Below, one piece after another: positions 8,208 through 15,913 of a stretch of 39,560 nt of DNA (its first letter is position 1; every line of letters starts with the position of its first letter). The position numbers were made by a program, and so were the translations under genes. Origin of the DNA: Lachnospiraceae bacterium (GTDB taxonomy: Bacteria; Bacillota; Clostridia; Lachnospirales; Lachnospiraceae); NCBI GenBank assembly GCA_022797535.1, contig JAAWKU010000012.1:1-39560 (forward strand), given 5' to 3'. Under the pieces are notes generated by a model. That model saw nothing but the letters and a program-made list of their open reading frames with translations. It had not been told where the DNA came from and made no database searches.

Positions 8208-8271
8208 TGATTTTATGGGGCATCAGAGGTAACTTAGTGCGAAAGAGGAAAGACACAAGGAGGAATGAACG

Positions 8272-9171
8272 ATGCATTACACAGGAACCATATGGAGGCC
8301 GCCCTATGAGGCGTCTTCCCTGCTGCTGGAAGCCACGGTGGGCTGTACGCACCACAGATGCAAGTTCTGTACGCTCTATGCTGACCTGCCGTTCCAGTTC
8401 AGGATGTCCCCGCTGGAGGACATAGAGGCCGATCTGAAGGAGGCGCAGGAGACGTACCGCCGCTTTACGGGGAGAGCGCCGTCCCGGATTTTCCTGACTG
8501 GGGCGAACCCGTTTGTACTAAAGTATGACAGACTCATGGAGATTGCGGGGCTGGTACACAGGTATTTTCCGGGGATGGAGACCATCGGCGGCTTTGCCAG
8601 GGTGACGGACATCACCCTGAAATCAGACGAGGAACTGGAAGCCCTGCACAAGGCAGGATATGACGGACTGACCATCGGCATGGAGACGGCGGATGATAGG
8701 GCGCTGCGGTTCATGGAGAAAGGCTATCTTGCGGCTGACATTCTGGAGCAGTGCAGGAGGCTGGAACGAGCGGGCATTCGTTACAGCTTTTTCTATCTAA
8801 CGGGAATATCCGGCGCAGGGAATGGGGTGGCAGGCGCAGATGCGACTGCCAGACTGTGCAACCAGCTCCATCCCATGCTGATAGGAGCCAATATGCTGAC
8901 GGTCTATCCGGATTCCGTATTGTATGATGAAATCCGAAAAGGCAACTGGAAAGAGGAAAGCGAAACGGAGAAATACAGGGAGGTCCGGGCACTGGTGGAG
9001 AATCTGGAAATCCCCACGGCTTTTGCGGCGCTTGGGGCGTCCAATGCGTTCCAGATGCAGGGCGCACTGCCGGAGGACAAGGGGAAACTGCTGGATTTCC
9101 TTGATGATGTCATAAAAAATGTGGGCGAGGACGAGCTGCGGCGTTACCGTGAGGGCATCCGTCATTTGTAG
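8272..9171 (+). CDS. Radical-SAM protein with CX4CX2C cluster motif, 299 aa (first of a tandem pair)
   Basis: This is a predicted [4Fe-4S]/SAM enzyme. The cluster motif is GCTHHRCKFC (near residue 29), with four rather than the usual three residues between the first two cysteines. The N-terminus MHYTGTIWRPPYEASSLLLE is typical of a widespread clostridial family whose reaction I do not know. TGANPF and GLTIGMETADD fit the SAM-binding strands of the barrel. No B12 or extra cluster (SPASM) domain is visible at this length. AGGAGGAATGAACG precedes the ATG. The next gene starts 14 bases later and is a paralogue, so the two are co-transcribed and probably act together or on related substrates. The divergent HxlR gene suggests induction by reactive small molecules; this is inference. 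Confidence 0.88.
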   Translation: MHYTGTIWRPPYEASSLLLEATVGCTHHRCKFCTLYADLPFQFRMSPLEDIEADLKEAQETYRRFTGRAPSRIFLTGANPFVLKYDRLMEIAGLVHRYFPGMETIGGFARVTDITLKSDEELEALHKAGYDGLTIGMETADDRALRFMEKGYLAADILEQCRRLERAGIRYSFFYLTGISGAGNGVAGADATARLCNQLHPMLIGANMLTVYPDSVLYDEIRKGNWKEESETEKYREVRALVENLEIPTAFAALGASNAFQMQGALPEDKGKLLDFLDDVIKNVGEDELRRYREGIRHL

Positions 9172-9185
9172 GGAGGTGGATTGAG

Positions 9186-10067
9186 ATGCATTTTACCGGA
9201 AGGACGTGGCGGCCGCCTTACGAGGCGCATTCCGTTATCATTCAGGCAACCTCCGGCTGCACTTACCGCAAATGCCGTTTCTGCAGCCTTTATAAAGACG
9301 AGTGTTTCCGTATGTCCCCGATGGAGGAGTTCGAGGAAGACTTAGCCGAGATCAAAACTTACCAGCCCTATGCAAGACGCATCTTCTGGACGGGGGCGAA
9401 CCCATTCGCCATGAGCTATGAGAACCTGAAACTGCGGGCGCTTACGGTAAGGGATTACCTCATCAAATGCCAGAGCATGGCCATGTTCGCAAGCATACGG
9501 GACATCATGGACAAGGAAGTGTGGCAGCTAAGGAAACTTCGGGCAATGGGGATAAACGGCCTGAGTATCGGGACGGAGAGCGGGGATGATGACACGCTTG
9601 CGCTGGCGGGAAAGGGATATACGGCGGCTGATATTTTGGAGCAGTGCCAGAAACTGGATGAGGCGGGAATCGAGTATTATTTCGTCTATATGACCGGGCT
9701 TGCGGGGAAGGGCGGCGGATACCAGAATGCGGTAAACAGTGCAAAGCTGTTCAGCAGGTTAAACCCATATTTTATATCGGTGGATTCCCTTACGCTGTTC
9801 CCGGACACGGAACTGTACCGCATGGAACAGGAAGGGCGGTTCGTCCCTGTCGGGGAGAAGGAGCGCCTGCAGGAACTGCAGGTATTTATCAGGAATTTAC
9901 AGATACGGACCCATCTGTTTGCAAACTCCAGTTCCAATTTTTATCCTATCACGGCTTATCTGCCAAAGGAGAGGGATGCCGTGGTCAGTGAGCTGCAGTT
10001 CGTCTATGATACGGTGAGCGAGGAGGAGATGGCAGAATACCGCAGGAACCTGAAATCTTTGGGATAA
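9186..10067 (+). CDS. Radical-SAM protein with CX4CX2C cluster motif, 293 aa (second of the pair)
   Basis: This is a paralogue of the gene just upstream, sharing the plan MHFTGRTWRPPYEAHSVIIQ, the GCTYRKCRFC cluster motif, FRMSPMEEFEEDL, FWTGANPF, GLSIGTESGDD and the ADILEQC segment. The two differ throughout, so this is an old duplication and not a recent copy. GGGAGGTGG stands before the ATG. The hairpin at 10085-10125 follows the stop by 17 bases and probably ends the transcript. Whether the two products form a heterodimer or perform successive steps cannot be read from the sequence. Confidence 0.88.
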   Translation: MHFTGRTWRPPYEAHSVIIQATSGCTYRKCRFCSLYKDECFRMSPMEEFEEDLAEIKTYQPYARRIFWTGANPFAMSYENLKLRALTVRDYLIKCQSMAMFASIRDIMDKEVWQLRKLRAMGINGLSIGTESGDDDTLALAGKGYTAADILEQCQKLDEAGIEYYFVYMTGLAGKGGGYQNAVNSAKLFSRLNPYFISVDSLTLFPDTELYRMEQEGRFVPVGEKERLQELQVFIRNLQIRTHLFANSSSNFYPITAYLPKERDAVVSELQFVYDTVSEEEMAEYRRNLKSLG

Positions 10068-10084
10068 GGATAACCATACAAAAG

Positions 10085-10132
10085 AGACCGCCGCTATGGG
10101 GAGATTCACCTCATAAGCGGCGGTCTGCCGTT
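10085..10132 (+). terminator. Hairpin ending the radical-SAM transcript
   Basis: AGACCGCCGCT (10085-10095) and AGCGGCGGTCT (10115-10125) are perfect complements, with further pairing of ATG and CAT inside. Only a short T-run follows (GCCGTTT), so termination may be weak. The right arm is part of the direct-repeat copy; the left copy at 7598 lacks the matching left arm. Confidence 0.5.
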
Positions 10133-10187
10133 TCCGCCGGATTATCCGCTTGGATGTTGGGAAGGTTAAAGGTAATATAGGGGAGCG
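10107..10187 (+). repeat. Direct repeat, right copy (~80 bp)
   Basis: This is the partner of the copy at 7598-7677, with the same 34-base core at 10115-10148. Both copies can be read in one frame as SGGLPFPPDYP, so the repeat may derive from the end of a duplicated coding sequence rather than a recombination site. Confidence 0.8.
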
Positions 10188-10264
10188 GAAAATGGCAGCC
10201 TATATTTGTAGGGATGTCTCATGAAATCTTTATCCAGTTACGCTCCCAAATCGACTATTTATGC

Positions 10265-10298
10265 TATCGGAGTTAAAAAAATCCCTGTTTTTCCGATA
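10265..10298. promoter_or_regulatory. Inverted repeat upstream of the truncated receiver gene
   Basis: TATCGGA followed by an A-run pairs with a T-run followed by CCGATA. The structure lies 32 bases before the ATG at 10330. It may be an operator or a leader hairpin; there is no other evidence for either. Confidence 0.3.
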
Positions 10299-10329
10299 CA
10301 CGAAGTGAGGGCAGAAGGAGGTTGGACTG

Positions 10330-10650
10330 ATGAAAATTGCTGTCTGTGATGATGAAAAAAATATAAGAACCTATCTGTCTACACTTGTTAGAAAGCAGGG
10401 GACAGAATGCGAGGTCACGGAATATGCCAGCCCAGAGGATTACTTTTCAAGCGGGGCAGAGTATGACATCCTGTTCCTTGATATTGAGCTGGACTGCCCG
10501 GAACAGGGCATGGACGGCATGGAGATGGCAAGGCAGATCAGGGGCATGGAAAATGTGAAACAGCCCGTCATCATCTTTGTCACGGGATATGAGAAGTATA
10601 TATATGATGCCTTTGATGTGGGGGCGTTCCAGTACCTCCTGAAACTGTAG
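10330..10650 (+). pseudogene. LytTR-type response regulator cut after the receiver domain (106 aa)
   Basis: The receiver begins MKIAVCDDEKNIRTYL, has the phosphorylatable aspartate in ILFLDIEL, and matches AgrA/LytR-type receivers to the helix GAFQYLLK. At the place where those proteins continue KP and then the LytTR DNA-binding domain, the frame reads LLKL and stops. No LytTR domain is found in any frame just downstream; a hairpin and unrelated sequence follow instead. AGAAGGAGG precedes the ATG, so a receiver-only protein could still be made. I take it as a truncated gene, although a free-standing receiver is possible. Confidence 0.7.
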
Positions 10651-10671
10651 AGCGGCATTTTATATTACTCA

Positions 10672-10690
10672 GCGGCGACATAGTCGCCGC
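10672..10690. repeat. Perfect 8-bp hairpin at the break point of the receiver gene
   Basis: GCGGCGAC and GTCGCCGC are separated by only 3 bases. There is no T-run on the plus strand; on the minus strand it is followed by an A/T-rich tract. It marks the start of a 220-bp gap (10651-10870) without a convincing gene, and may be the end of an inserted element. Confidence 0.4.
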
Positions 10691-10870
10691 AAATTAAAAT
10701 CTCCAGATTAGAGCAGATATCTACGAGACTATGGGAACGGGTTTTGACATAAAGGCTTAAATATAGGTTTTCCCTTGTTTTGCCAGAGGTGCTTGAAATG
10801 TATCTCTGCAAGTTGTATGGATTTATATAAGGGAGCAGAGACATCAATTTTATCAAGGAGGACGATGATT

Positions 10871-11575
10871 ATGGCGATGGAGATTAACGGGAATCTTCTT
10901 GACTATTCAGTCAAGAAGCAGAATTACAGCAGCTATGCAAGTGGTTATGCGGGTGCAGCGGACGGCAGAAAGAAGACGGCAGAAGGCAGGGCTGCCACAC
11001 AGACGGGCAGCATCGGTGAATCGGGGCTTTCCCAAAAGGCGCAGGCCTTTTGGGAAAAACTCAGGAATACCTACAGTGGCATGGATTTCATGGTGGCGGA
11101 CTTCGACAAGGGGGACAATGCAAAGGAAATCCTGTCTCGCGGCACAAAGGATGTCTCCGTCATATTCTCCAGTTCGTAGCTTGAAAAGATGGCTTCGGAC
11201 GGGAAGTATGAGCAGGAGTACATGAGCCGGGTGCAGGGTGCGCTCCGGATGTCGGAGCAGATCAACCGGGAGTTCGGCTTCACATCGGCATCGGGACAGA
11301 AGGACGGCAGTGCCGCAATAAACAGGGTAGGAATCTCCTTTAATTCAATTGGCACGACATCGCTCTTTGCGGAACTGGAAAAGGCCAGCGCAAGGCAGAG
11401 GGAGCACATCGAGAAGGCAAGGGAAAAGCAGTGGGGGAATACGGGCGTGAAACGGACGACTGTGCAGGCGGACAGCATGGAGGCACTTCTTGAAAAGATC
11501 AGGGGAGTGGATTGGGATTCCGTAAAGGAAGAATATAAGCCGCAGAGCGGCGGGCGCTTTGATTTTACCATATAG
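10871..11575 (+). pseudogene. DUF6033-like gene interrupted by an in-frame amber codon
   Basis: One continuous reading frame of 234 codons is split only by TAG at 11177-11179. Before it the frame runs from MAMEINGNLLDYSVKKQNYS to DVSVIFSSS; after it, LEKMASDGKYEQEYMSRVQG continues to the TAG at 11573. GAG to TAG, a single base change, would explain the break. The central part (WEKLRNTYSGMDFMVADFDK, MSEQINREFGF, VGISFNSIG) matches what I remember of DUF6033 proteins of Lachnospiraceae, whose role is unknown. There is no signal peptide or membrane segment; the first 55 residues are Ala/Gly/Ser/Lys-rich and probably disordered. AAGGAGG lies 9 bases before an upstream ATG (10865) in the same frame. 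Without suppression only a 102-residue piece is made. Confidence 0.75.
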
Positions 11576-11590
11576 CAGGAGGATAACGGA

Positions 11591-11755
11591 ATGTCAATGA
11601 ATATCAATCAGGATTACAGCCAGTTCTATGCGGGGACGGAGCAGATAAAAAGCTACGGCTCCAATCCGGCGGCGAAGAAAGACACTTAAGTGAAATACCG
11701 CTTCAACACCACGGATGAGCAGGGCGGCAAGGTCATGGATTCGTGGATATGGTAG
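11591..11755 (+). pseudogene. Fragment of a related DUF6033-type gene with two in-frame stops
   Basis: AGGAGG and an ATG open MSMNINQDYSQFYAGTEQIK, which reaches a TAA at 11687. The same frame resumes with VKYRFNTTDEQGGKVMD, a phrase I remember from the family, then ends at TAG (11753). The large remaining part of such proteins is missing. Further bases to 11876 contain a frame reading IIFTPDSAEAHKTLPPWNAR that I cannot place. This is a decayed gene in the same orientation as its two neighbours. Confidence 0.6.
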
Positions 11756-11876
11756 TATAATCTTTACACCCGATTCCGCAGAGGCGCATAAAACTCTGCC
11801 CCCGTGGAATGCCCGGAATTATTACGAGGGGTGCGTGGGATTAAGAATAATTGACAGCATTGGAGGAAATTAAGAA

Positions 11877-13301
11877 ATGAGTATTAGTGGAATTGGCGGC
11901 AATGTAGTAAGGGATTATTCAGCCGTATATGGCAGCAGGGCGGCTGTCTCCCGTTCCGGAGCAGGGGCGGCAAAAGAGCCTGTGACTGACAAGGCAGTAA
12001 AAACATACCAAAAGCAGAATGCAGACCCGGTCTATGCGGAACGGGCGCAGAAGCCGGATAACCTTGCAGCCCAAAACAGCAAAACAACATTCCCTATATC
12101 ATCCATCATAGCAAAGTATGAGAAATATACGAAAGCCATTGATGAACATTATGCAAAGGTGAATGAAGAAAATAAAAAATTTGCCAACCCTTCAAAGCAT
12201 ATATGGGATAAATATTATAATGCGAAATCCCCTTATTATGTAAAGGGGCTGACGCAGAGGGAACGTGAAATATGTGCGGAATCTGAGAAACGTGTCCTGA
12301 ATGGGCTCCCGGCTGCTGTGAACAGCTATGACCCGGTCATCCAGAAGGCTTTTGGCGGGATCATGAGCGATGAGGAATGGAACGATGAAGTGCGCGGCGG
12401 CATAAACGAATCTGTGAACCAGCTTTTTGAGGAAAACGGGATCGTCATTCCGGAGGGTACAGACCTGCGTCTGAGGGTTGACCCATATGAGTATAAAATC
12501 CATGCTGAGGGTGTGGACGAGGCTTTGGCAAGGCAGATAGAAGAAGCCCTGAACAGGGGAAATAATGGGAGATACCTATACGAGCATCTGCGCTGGTGCA
12601 ACCCGGCAAGGAACGGGGTCGTGCAGCCAAAACAGTATTTGTATGACACAGCTTACCAGGAGAAGGCTGTCATGTGGCATTTTGTCAACGACATGACGGG
12701 TCTGGATATGAGGGAGCTGGAAAACCGGGACGGTGTGATCTATACGCCGGACGGGCGGAACCTGTGGGATGTAGTGGCGGAACGGTTTAATGAAAAACGA
12801 GCAAAGGGTGAGATAGATGCGCTGTCCATGTCAGCACTGTATGAGGATTATCAGGTCTTTGCAAAAGAGGGATGGGATAAGGAGGATGAGCGCGGGCTTA
12901 CCATCGGCTACAGGAACGGTAGCCTTTATGACATCGACACGGAATATGGTTACGGTCCGGAACAGAGGGGATGGCTGGAGGATGCCGGAAAGGAACATGA
13001 CCAGTATTGGAAAAATTACCGCAGGGAACGGGAGGAAAACTTACATAGGGAAAAAGCCGTGCCATCGGCATATGAAAAATGGCTGGACGGGCAGATGGCA
13101 TATACGGATGAAATCCTTTCGGAGCTTGGGAACAGGACATATGGAAAGAACGGGACGCTGCTGTCCCAGCCGAACCTGAAAGCGATGCAGCAGCTATTGG
13201 ATTATGCGGTCAGCAATGGAAGAATTGTGCCTCTTACAAAGGAAATCCTGCATCTTCCGGGCAGGGAAGTAATGCAGGGCGGGTTGGATGTAAAAGCATG
13301 A
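11877..13301 (+). CDS. DUF4885-like protein of unknown function, 474 aa
   Basis: An intact gene, the only unbroken member of the cluster 10871-13301. GGAGG lies 10 bases before the ATG. The N-terminus (MSISGIGGNVVRDYSAVYGS) and the next ~70 residues are polar and low-complexity. A folded, mostly helical region follows from about residue 75, with IIAKYEKYTKAIDEHYAKVN, SPYYVKGLTQREREIC, and a C-terminal QPNLKAMQQLLDYAVSNGRI. There is no classical signal peptide, no membrane helix and only one cysteine. I associate these phrases with DUF4885, from memory. Its start resembles those of the two broken genes upstream, which hints at a shared targeting signal. The function is unknown. Confidence 0.7.
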   Translation: MSISGIGGNVVRDYSAVYGSRAAVSRSGAGAAKEPVTDKAVKTYQKQNADPVYAERAQKPDNLAAQNSKTTFPISSIIAKYEKYTKAIDEHYAKVNEENKKFANPSKHIWDKYYNAKSPYYVKGLTQREREICAESEKRVLNGLPAAVNSYDPVIQKAFGGIMSDEEWNDEVRGGINESVNQLFEENGIVIPEGTDLRLRVDPYEYKIHAEGVDEALARQIEEALNRGNNGRYLYEHLRWCNPARNGVVQPKQYLYDTAYQEKAVMWHFVNDMTGLDMRELENRDGVIYTPDGRNLWDVVAERFNEKRAKGEIDALSMSALYEDYQVFAKEGWDKEDERGLTIGYRNGSLYDIDTEYGYGPEQRGWLEDAGKEHDQYWKNYRREREENLHREKAVPSAYEKWLDGQMAYTDEILSELGNRTYGKNGTLLSQPNLKAMQQLLDYAVSNGRIVPLTKEILHLPGREVMQGGLDVKA

Positions 13302-13399
13302 CTGGAAACAAGGCTACAGTCATTTGAAAGTATAATTGAAATGTATTTAAGAAGATAACTTAGATGCAAATCACAGTTTGAACAGGGAGGGGAATGTTT

Positions 13400-14269
13400 A
13401 TGCCATTGGTCAAGTCAGATGATATAAATATTTACTATGAAGCATATGGGAAAGGTGAAACCATTGTATATTTGCAGTCGCCATTCGGAGGAATCAATCC
13501 GGGAGCGATTTTTTTTGCAGGGCGTTTATCGCTGCGTCATAGAGTTATTATATGGGATAGTCCAAATTGTGGTAATTCTGGTATATGTATAAAGGATGCA
13601 CCAAGTGAGTGGCATTTGTCCTGTTATTATTTGAAGGCATTGTTAGATACTTTGGGAGAAACTTCTGTTCATATTGCAGGATGTTCGGGTGGAGGAGAAA
13701 TGGGTTTACTTTTTACCCACTTATACGGAGATATGGTAAAAAGTCTTGCCATGTATCGTCCTACTGATACAACGAGCAGTGTAGAGAAAGAAGTGTCAAG
13801 AGCAAGGTATCGAACTATTGCAGAGGTGGCTGAATCGGCATCCATGGAAGATGTAGTTCGGTTTAGCCAGAATCCGCCATCGACACGTTTTAGTGGAATT
13901 ACAAAATGGTTTTTTAATATTTATAACAAGGATAGAAAAGCATTCGATGATTTGGACGGGAAAAAGATTTCTGTATTATTGAACAAATGGGCAGATTATA
14001 TGGAAAATCCCATGTTTTATCGTGCAAACATGAACAATGATGAACTTGCAAAAATTGAAATCCCTGTTTTAGTAGCTCCCTGCGCAGACGAGTTTCATAC
14101 AGAAGAAATTGCGATGGATCTGTGCAGGAATCTTCCGAATGCAAAGTATATTCCTTCGCCATCCCTTAGGAAAGAGAATGAGATATATGGTGCGATATTG
14201 GAGGAACACCCATTTGGTGGTTTCGCAAAATTTGTTGATGACTATAATGATTTTATCATTTCATTGTGA
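13400..14269 (+). CDS. Alpha/beta-hydrolase fold protein, 289 aa
   Basis: A soluble hydrolase of unknown substrate. The nucleophile elbow is GCSGG (serine at residue 96), the acid is probably the aspartate in APCADEF (about 230) and the base the histidine in EEHPFGGF (about 270), which together form a catalytic triad. The early part NIYYEAYGKGETIVYL and VIIWDSPNCGNS matches the usual beta strands and oxyanion region. ATG at 13394 is also in frame, but GGAGGGG ends one base before it, so ATG at 13400 (7-base gap) is the better start. The gene is AT-richer than the core genes, consistent with recent transfer. It has no clear operon partner. Confidence 0.85.
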   Translation: MPLVKSDDINIYYEAYGKGETIVYLQSPFGGINPGAIFFAGRLSLRHRVIIWDSPNCGNSGICIKDAPSEWHLSCYYLKALLDTLGETSVHIAGCSGGGEMGLLFTHLYGDMVKSLAMYRPTDTTSSVEKEVSRARYRTIAEVAESASMEDVVRFSQNPPSTRFSGITKWFFNIYNKDRKAFDDLDGKKISVLLNKWADYMENPMFYRANMNNDELAKIEIPVLVAPCADEFHTEEIAMDLCRNLPNAKYIPSPSLRKENEIYGAILEEHPFGGFAKFVDDYNDFIISL

Positions 14270-14651
14270 AATTTTCATTTGCCACTCTGATATTTCAAAG
14301 CGATTAGGAAAGGCTTAGGCGCTGATTCTGCATAAATATTTATGCTGTAAGGAGAAGGAAAGGATTAGATATCTTCATAATTTTTATTGCCTATACAATA
14401 TTTTAATTGTGAAAATCTTACTTTATATAACAAAAACTAAAAAAAGTGCTGGAAGTAGAAAGTTTCCAGGCAGCGGCAAATTGGTAAAACGCATAGTGTT
14501 ATAAGATGTATTAGATAAATAGTTTTTATGATGATTACATTATCTCAAAGTTAAAAAACTTTCAGTAGAAATGTAAGTACGTTTGTGTTAAAATCTATGA
14601 GACCAACTATACATTGGGATTGGAAGGAACCGACTGGGAGGAAAAGCTACA
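14270..14651. other. AT-rich intergenic stretch with a 16-bp palindrome
   Basis: No gene is seen. GCATAAATATTTATGC at 14330-14345 is a perfect palindrome and could be an operator or chance in AT-rich DNA. A promoter for the lipoprotein gene is probably near the end; TTGTGT (14583) and TATACA (14608), 19 bases apart, are a weak candidate. This stretch marks the shift from island to higher-GC sequence. Confidence 0.4.
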
Positions 14652-15830
14652 ATGGTTAAACATATGATTTTCACAAATATCCTTATGGTTTGCGGTCTGA
14701 TTCTGTTGGCAGGATGTAGTGGGAAAACGCCCGGGATAATGCCTGGCGAACAGGAACAGCAGGGCTCATTGATGCCCACTGGTGCAACAGAATCAGCAGA
14801 AATACCCGGTCAATCCGGCGGCCAGAACTTGCCGGAGCAGTCGGAGGCCGAAAGCGACCAGGAAAATGCAGAGGGCCAGACTGTTGGATCTATCACGATG
14901 GCGGAGGCGAAGGCAGCTGCCCTGGGCAACGCAGGACTTTTGGAGGAGGAAGTGCAGTTTGTTCGGGTTCATCTGGATTCAGAGAGCGGCTCCTCCACAT
15001 ATGATTTGGAATTTATCAGTGCGGACGCGGCATATGACTACAGGGTGAGCGCAGTCACGGGGGAGATCCTTTCCATGAACTGTGAGATGGGTGATTACGA
15101 TCTCGAAAGTGTACCCCAGGGAACACGTCAGGCTGTAGCCACTCAGTCTGGGCAGGGAACCATCCAATCAGCGCAGGGAGCCACCCAGCCAGCACCGGAA
15201 GGCACTCAGTCTGGGCAGGGAGCCACCCAGCCAGTGCCGGAAGCCACTCAGCCTGGGCAGGGAGCCACCCAGCCAGTGCCGGAAGCCACTCAGCCTGGGC
15301 AGGGAGCCACCCAATCAGCGCAGGGAGCCACTCTGCCGGCGCCGGAAACAGGGACCCAGGAAGGACAGTATATCGGTCTGGAGGCGGCAAAGCGTGTGGC
15401 CCTGGAACATGCCGGCCTGAAAGAGGAAGAGGTGCGCTTCGCCCATACGAAACTGGAACTGGAGGATGGAATCTGGCAATACGATGTGGAATTTTATCTG
15501 GACAGCACCCGGATGGAGTATGACTACGACATTGACGCACTGACCGGGGAGATCCGTTCCTTCGATCATGATGCGGAGCATCATTCCCAGGGAGCAGGCG
15601 GCGTCAGCCCAGTAGGGGATGGGCAGATCACCGGAGACAGGGCGAAACAGATCGCTCTGGAATATGCAGGCGTGGCCGAGAAAGACGCGCAGTATCTGGA
15701 AGTTTCCTTTGATTACGATGACGGGCGCGCCGAGTACGAGATCGAGTGGCATGTGGGACGAACAGAGTACTCCTGTGATGTGGACGCTGTTACCGGCGAG
15801 GTGCTTAGTTTTGAGAAAGAGTTCGATTAG
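14652..15830 (+). CDS. Lipoprotein with three PepSY-like domains, 392 aa
   Basis: The N-terminus is a lipoprotein signal ending in the lipobox LLAGC (cysteine 22), so the protein should be anchored outside the membrane. Three similar units follow at about 80-143, 240-307 and 325-390. Each starts with an A/K-rich helix, such as ITMAEAKAAALGNAGL or IGLEAAKRVALEHAGL, and ends in a VTGEILS/LTGEIRS/VTGEVLS strand, the PepSY pattern. PepSY domains are often found with proteases or as sensors at the cell surface. Between units 1 and 2 is a Pro/Gln/Thr-rich linker with 14-residue repeats. GGGAGG lies about 10 bases before the ATG. The regulator and kinase genes follow, 83 and 23 bases apart, which suggests a joint signalling role. 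Confidence 0.87.
   Translation: MVKHMIFTNILMVCGLILLAGCSGKTPGIMPGEQEQQGSLMPTGATESAEIPGQSGGQNLPEQSEAESDQENAEGQTVGSITMAEAKAAALGNAGLLEEEVQFVRVHLDSESGSSTYDLEFISADAAYDYRVSAVTGEILSMNCEMGDYDLESVPQGTRQAVATQSGQGTIQSAQGATQPAPEGTQSGQGATQPVPEATQPGQGATQPVPEATQPGQGATQSAQGATLPAPETGTQEGQYIGLEAAKRVALEHAGLKEEEVRFAHTKLELEDGIWQYDVEFYLDSTRMEYDYDIDALTGEIRSFDHDAEHHSQGAGGVSPVGDGQITGDRAKQIALEYAGVAEKDAQYLEVSFDYDDGRAEYEIEWHVGRTEYSCDVDAVTGEVLSFEKEFD
15137..15345 (+). repeat. 42-bp tandem repeat in the lipoprotein linker
   Basis: Two perfect 42-bp units at 15213-15254 and 15255-15296 encode GQGATQPVPEATQP. Degenerate units flank them on both sides, giving about five in all. The length is a multiple of three, so gain or loss of units would change the linker length without breaking the frame. 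Confidence 0.9.
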
Positions 15831-15913
15831 AGGGCGTGCAATAAAATGGCATGATGAATAAACTCAACAGCAAACACAATAAACAAATGCAGTAAATAAA
15901 AGGGAAATAATGT

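Noticed and set aside
10665-10856. A minus-strand frame of 63 codons after the truncated receiver gene
   Set aside because: No ribosome site, no recognised family, and it includes a perfect hairpin; it could be the end of an old insertion but cannot be supported.
11177-11179. Amber codon read as pyrrolysine or another inserted amino acid
   Set aside because: No supporting genes are in the window, the neighbouring gene is also broken by TAA and TAG, and a single GAG-to-TAG change is simpler.
13299-13329. ATGACTG/CAGTCAT hairpin after the DUF4885-like gene as a terminator
   Set aside because: The stem is only 7 bp and AT-rich, with a 12-base loop and no T-run.
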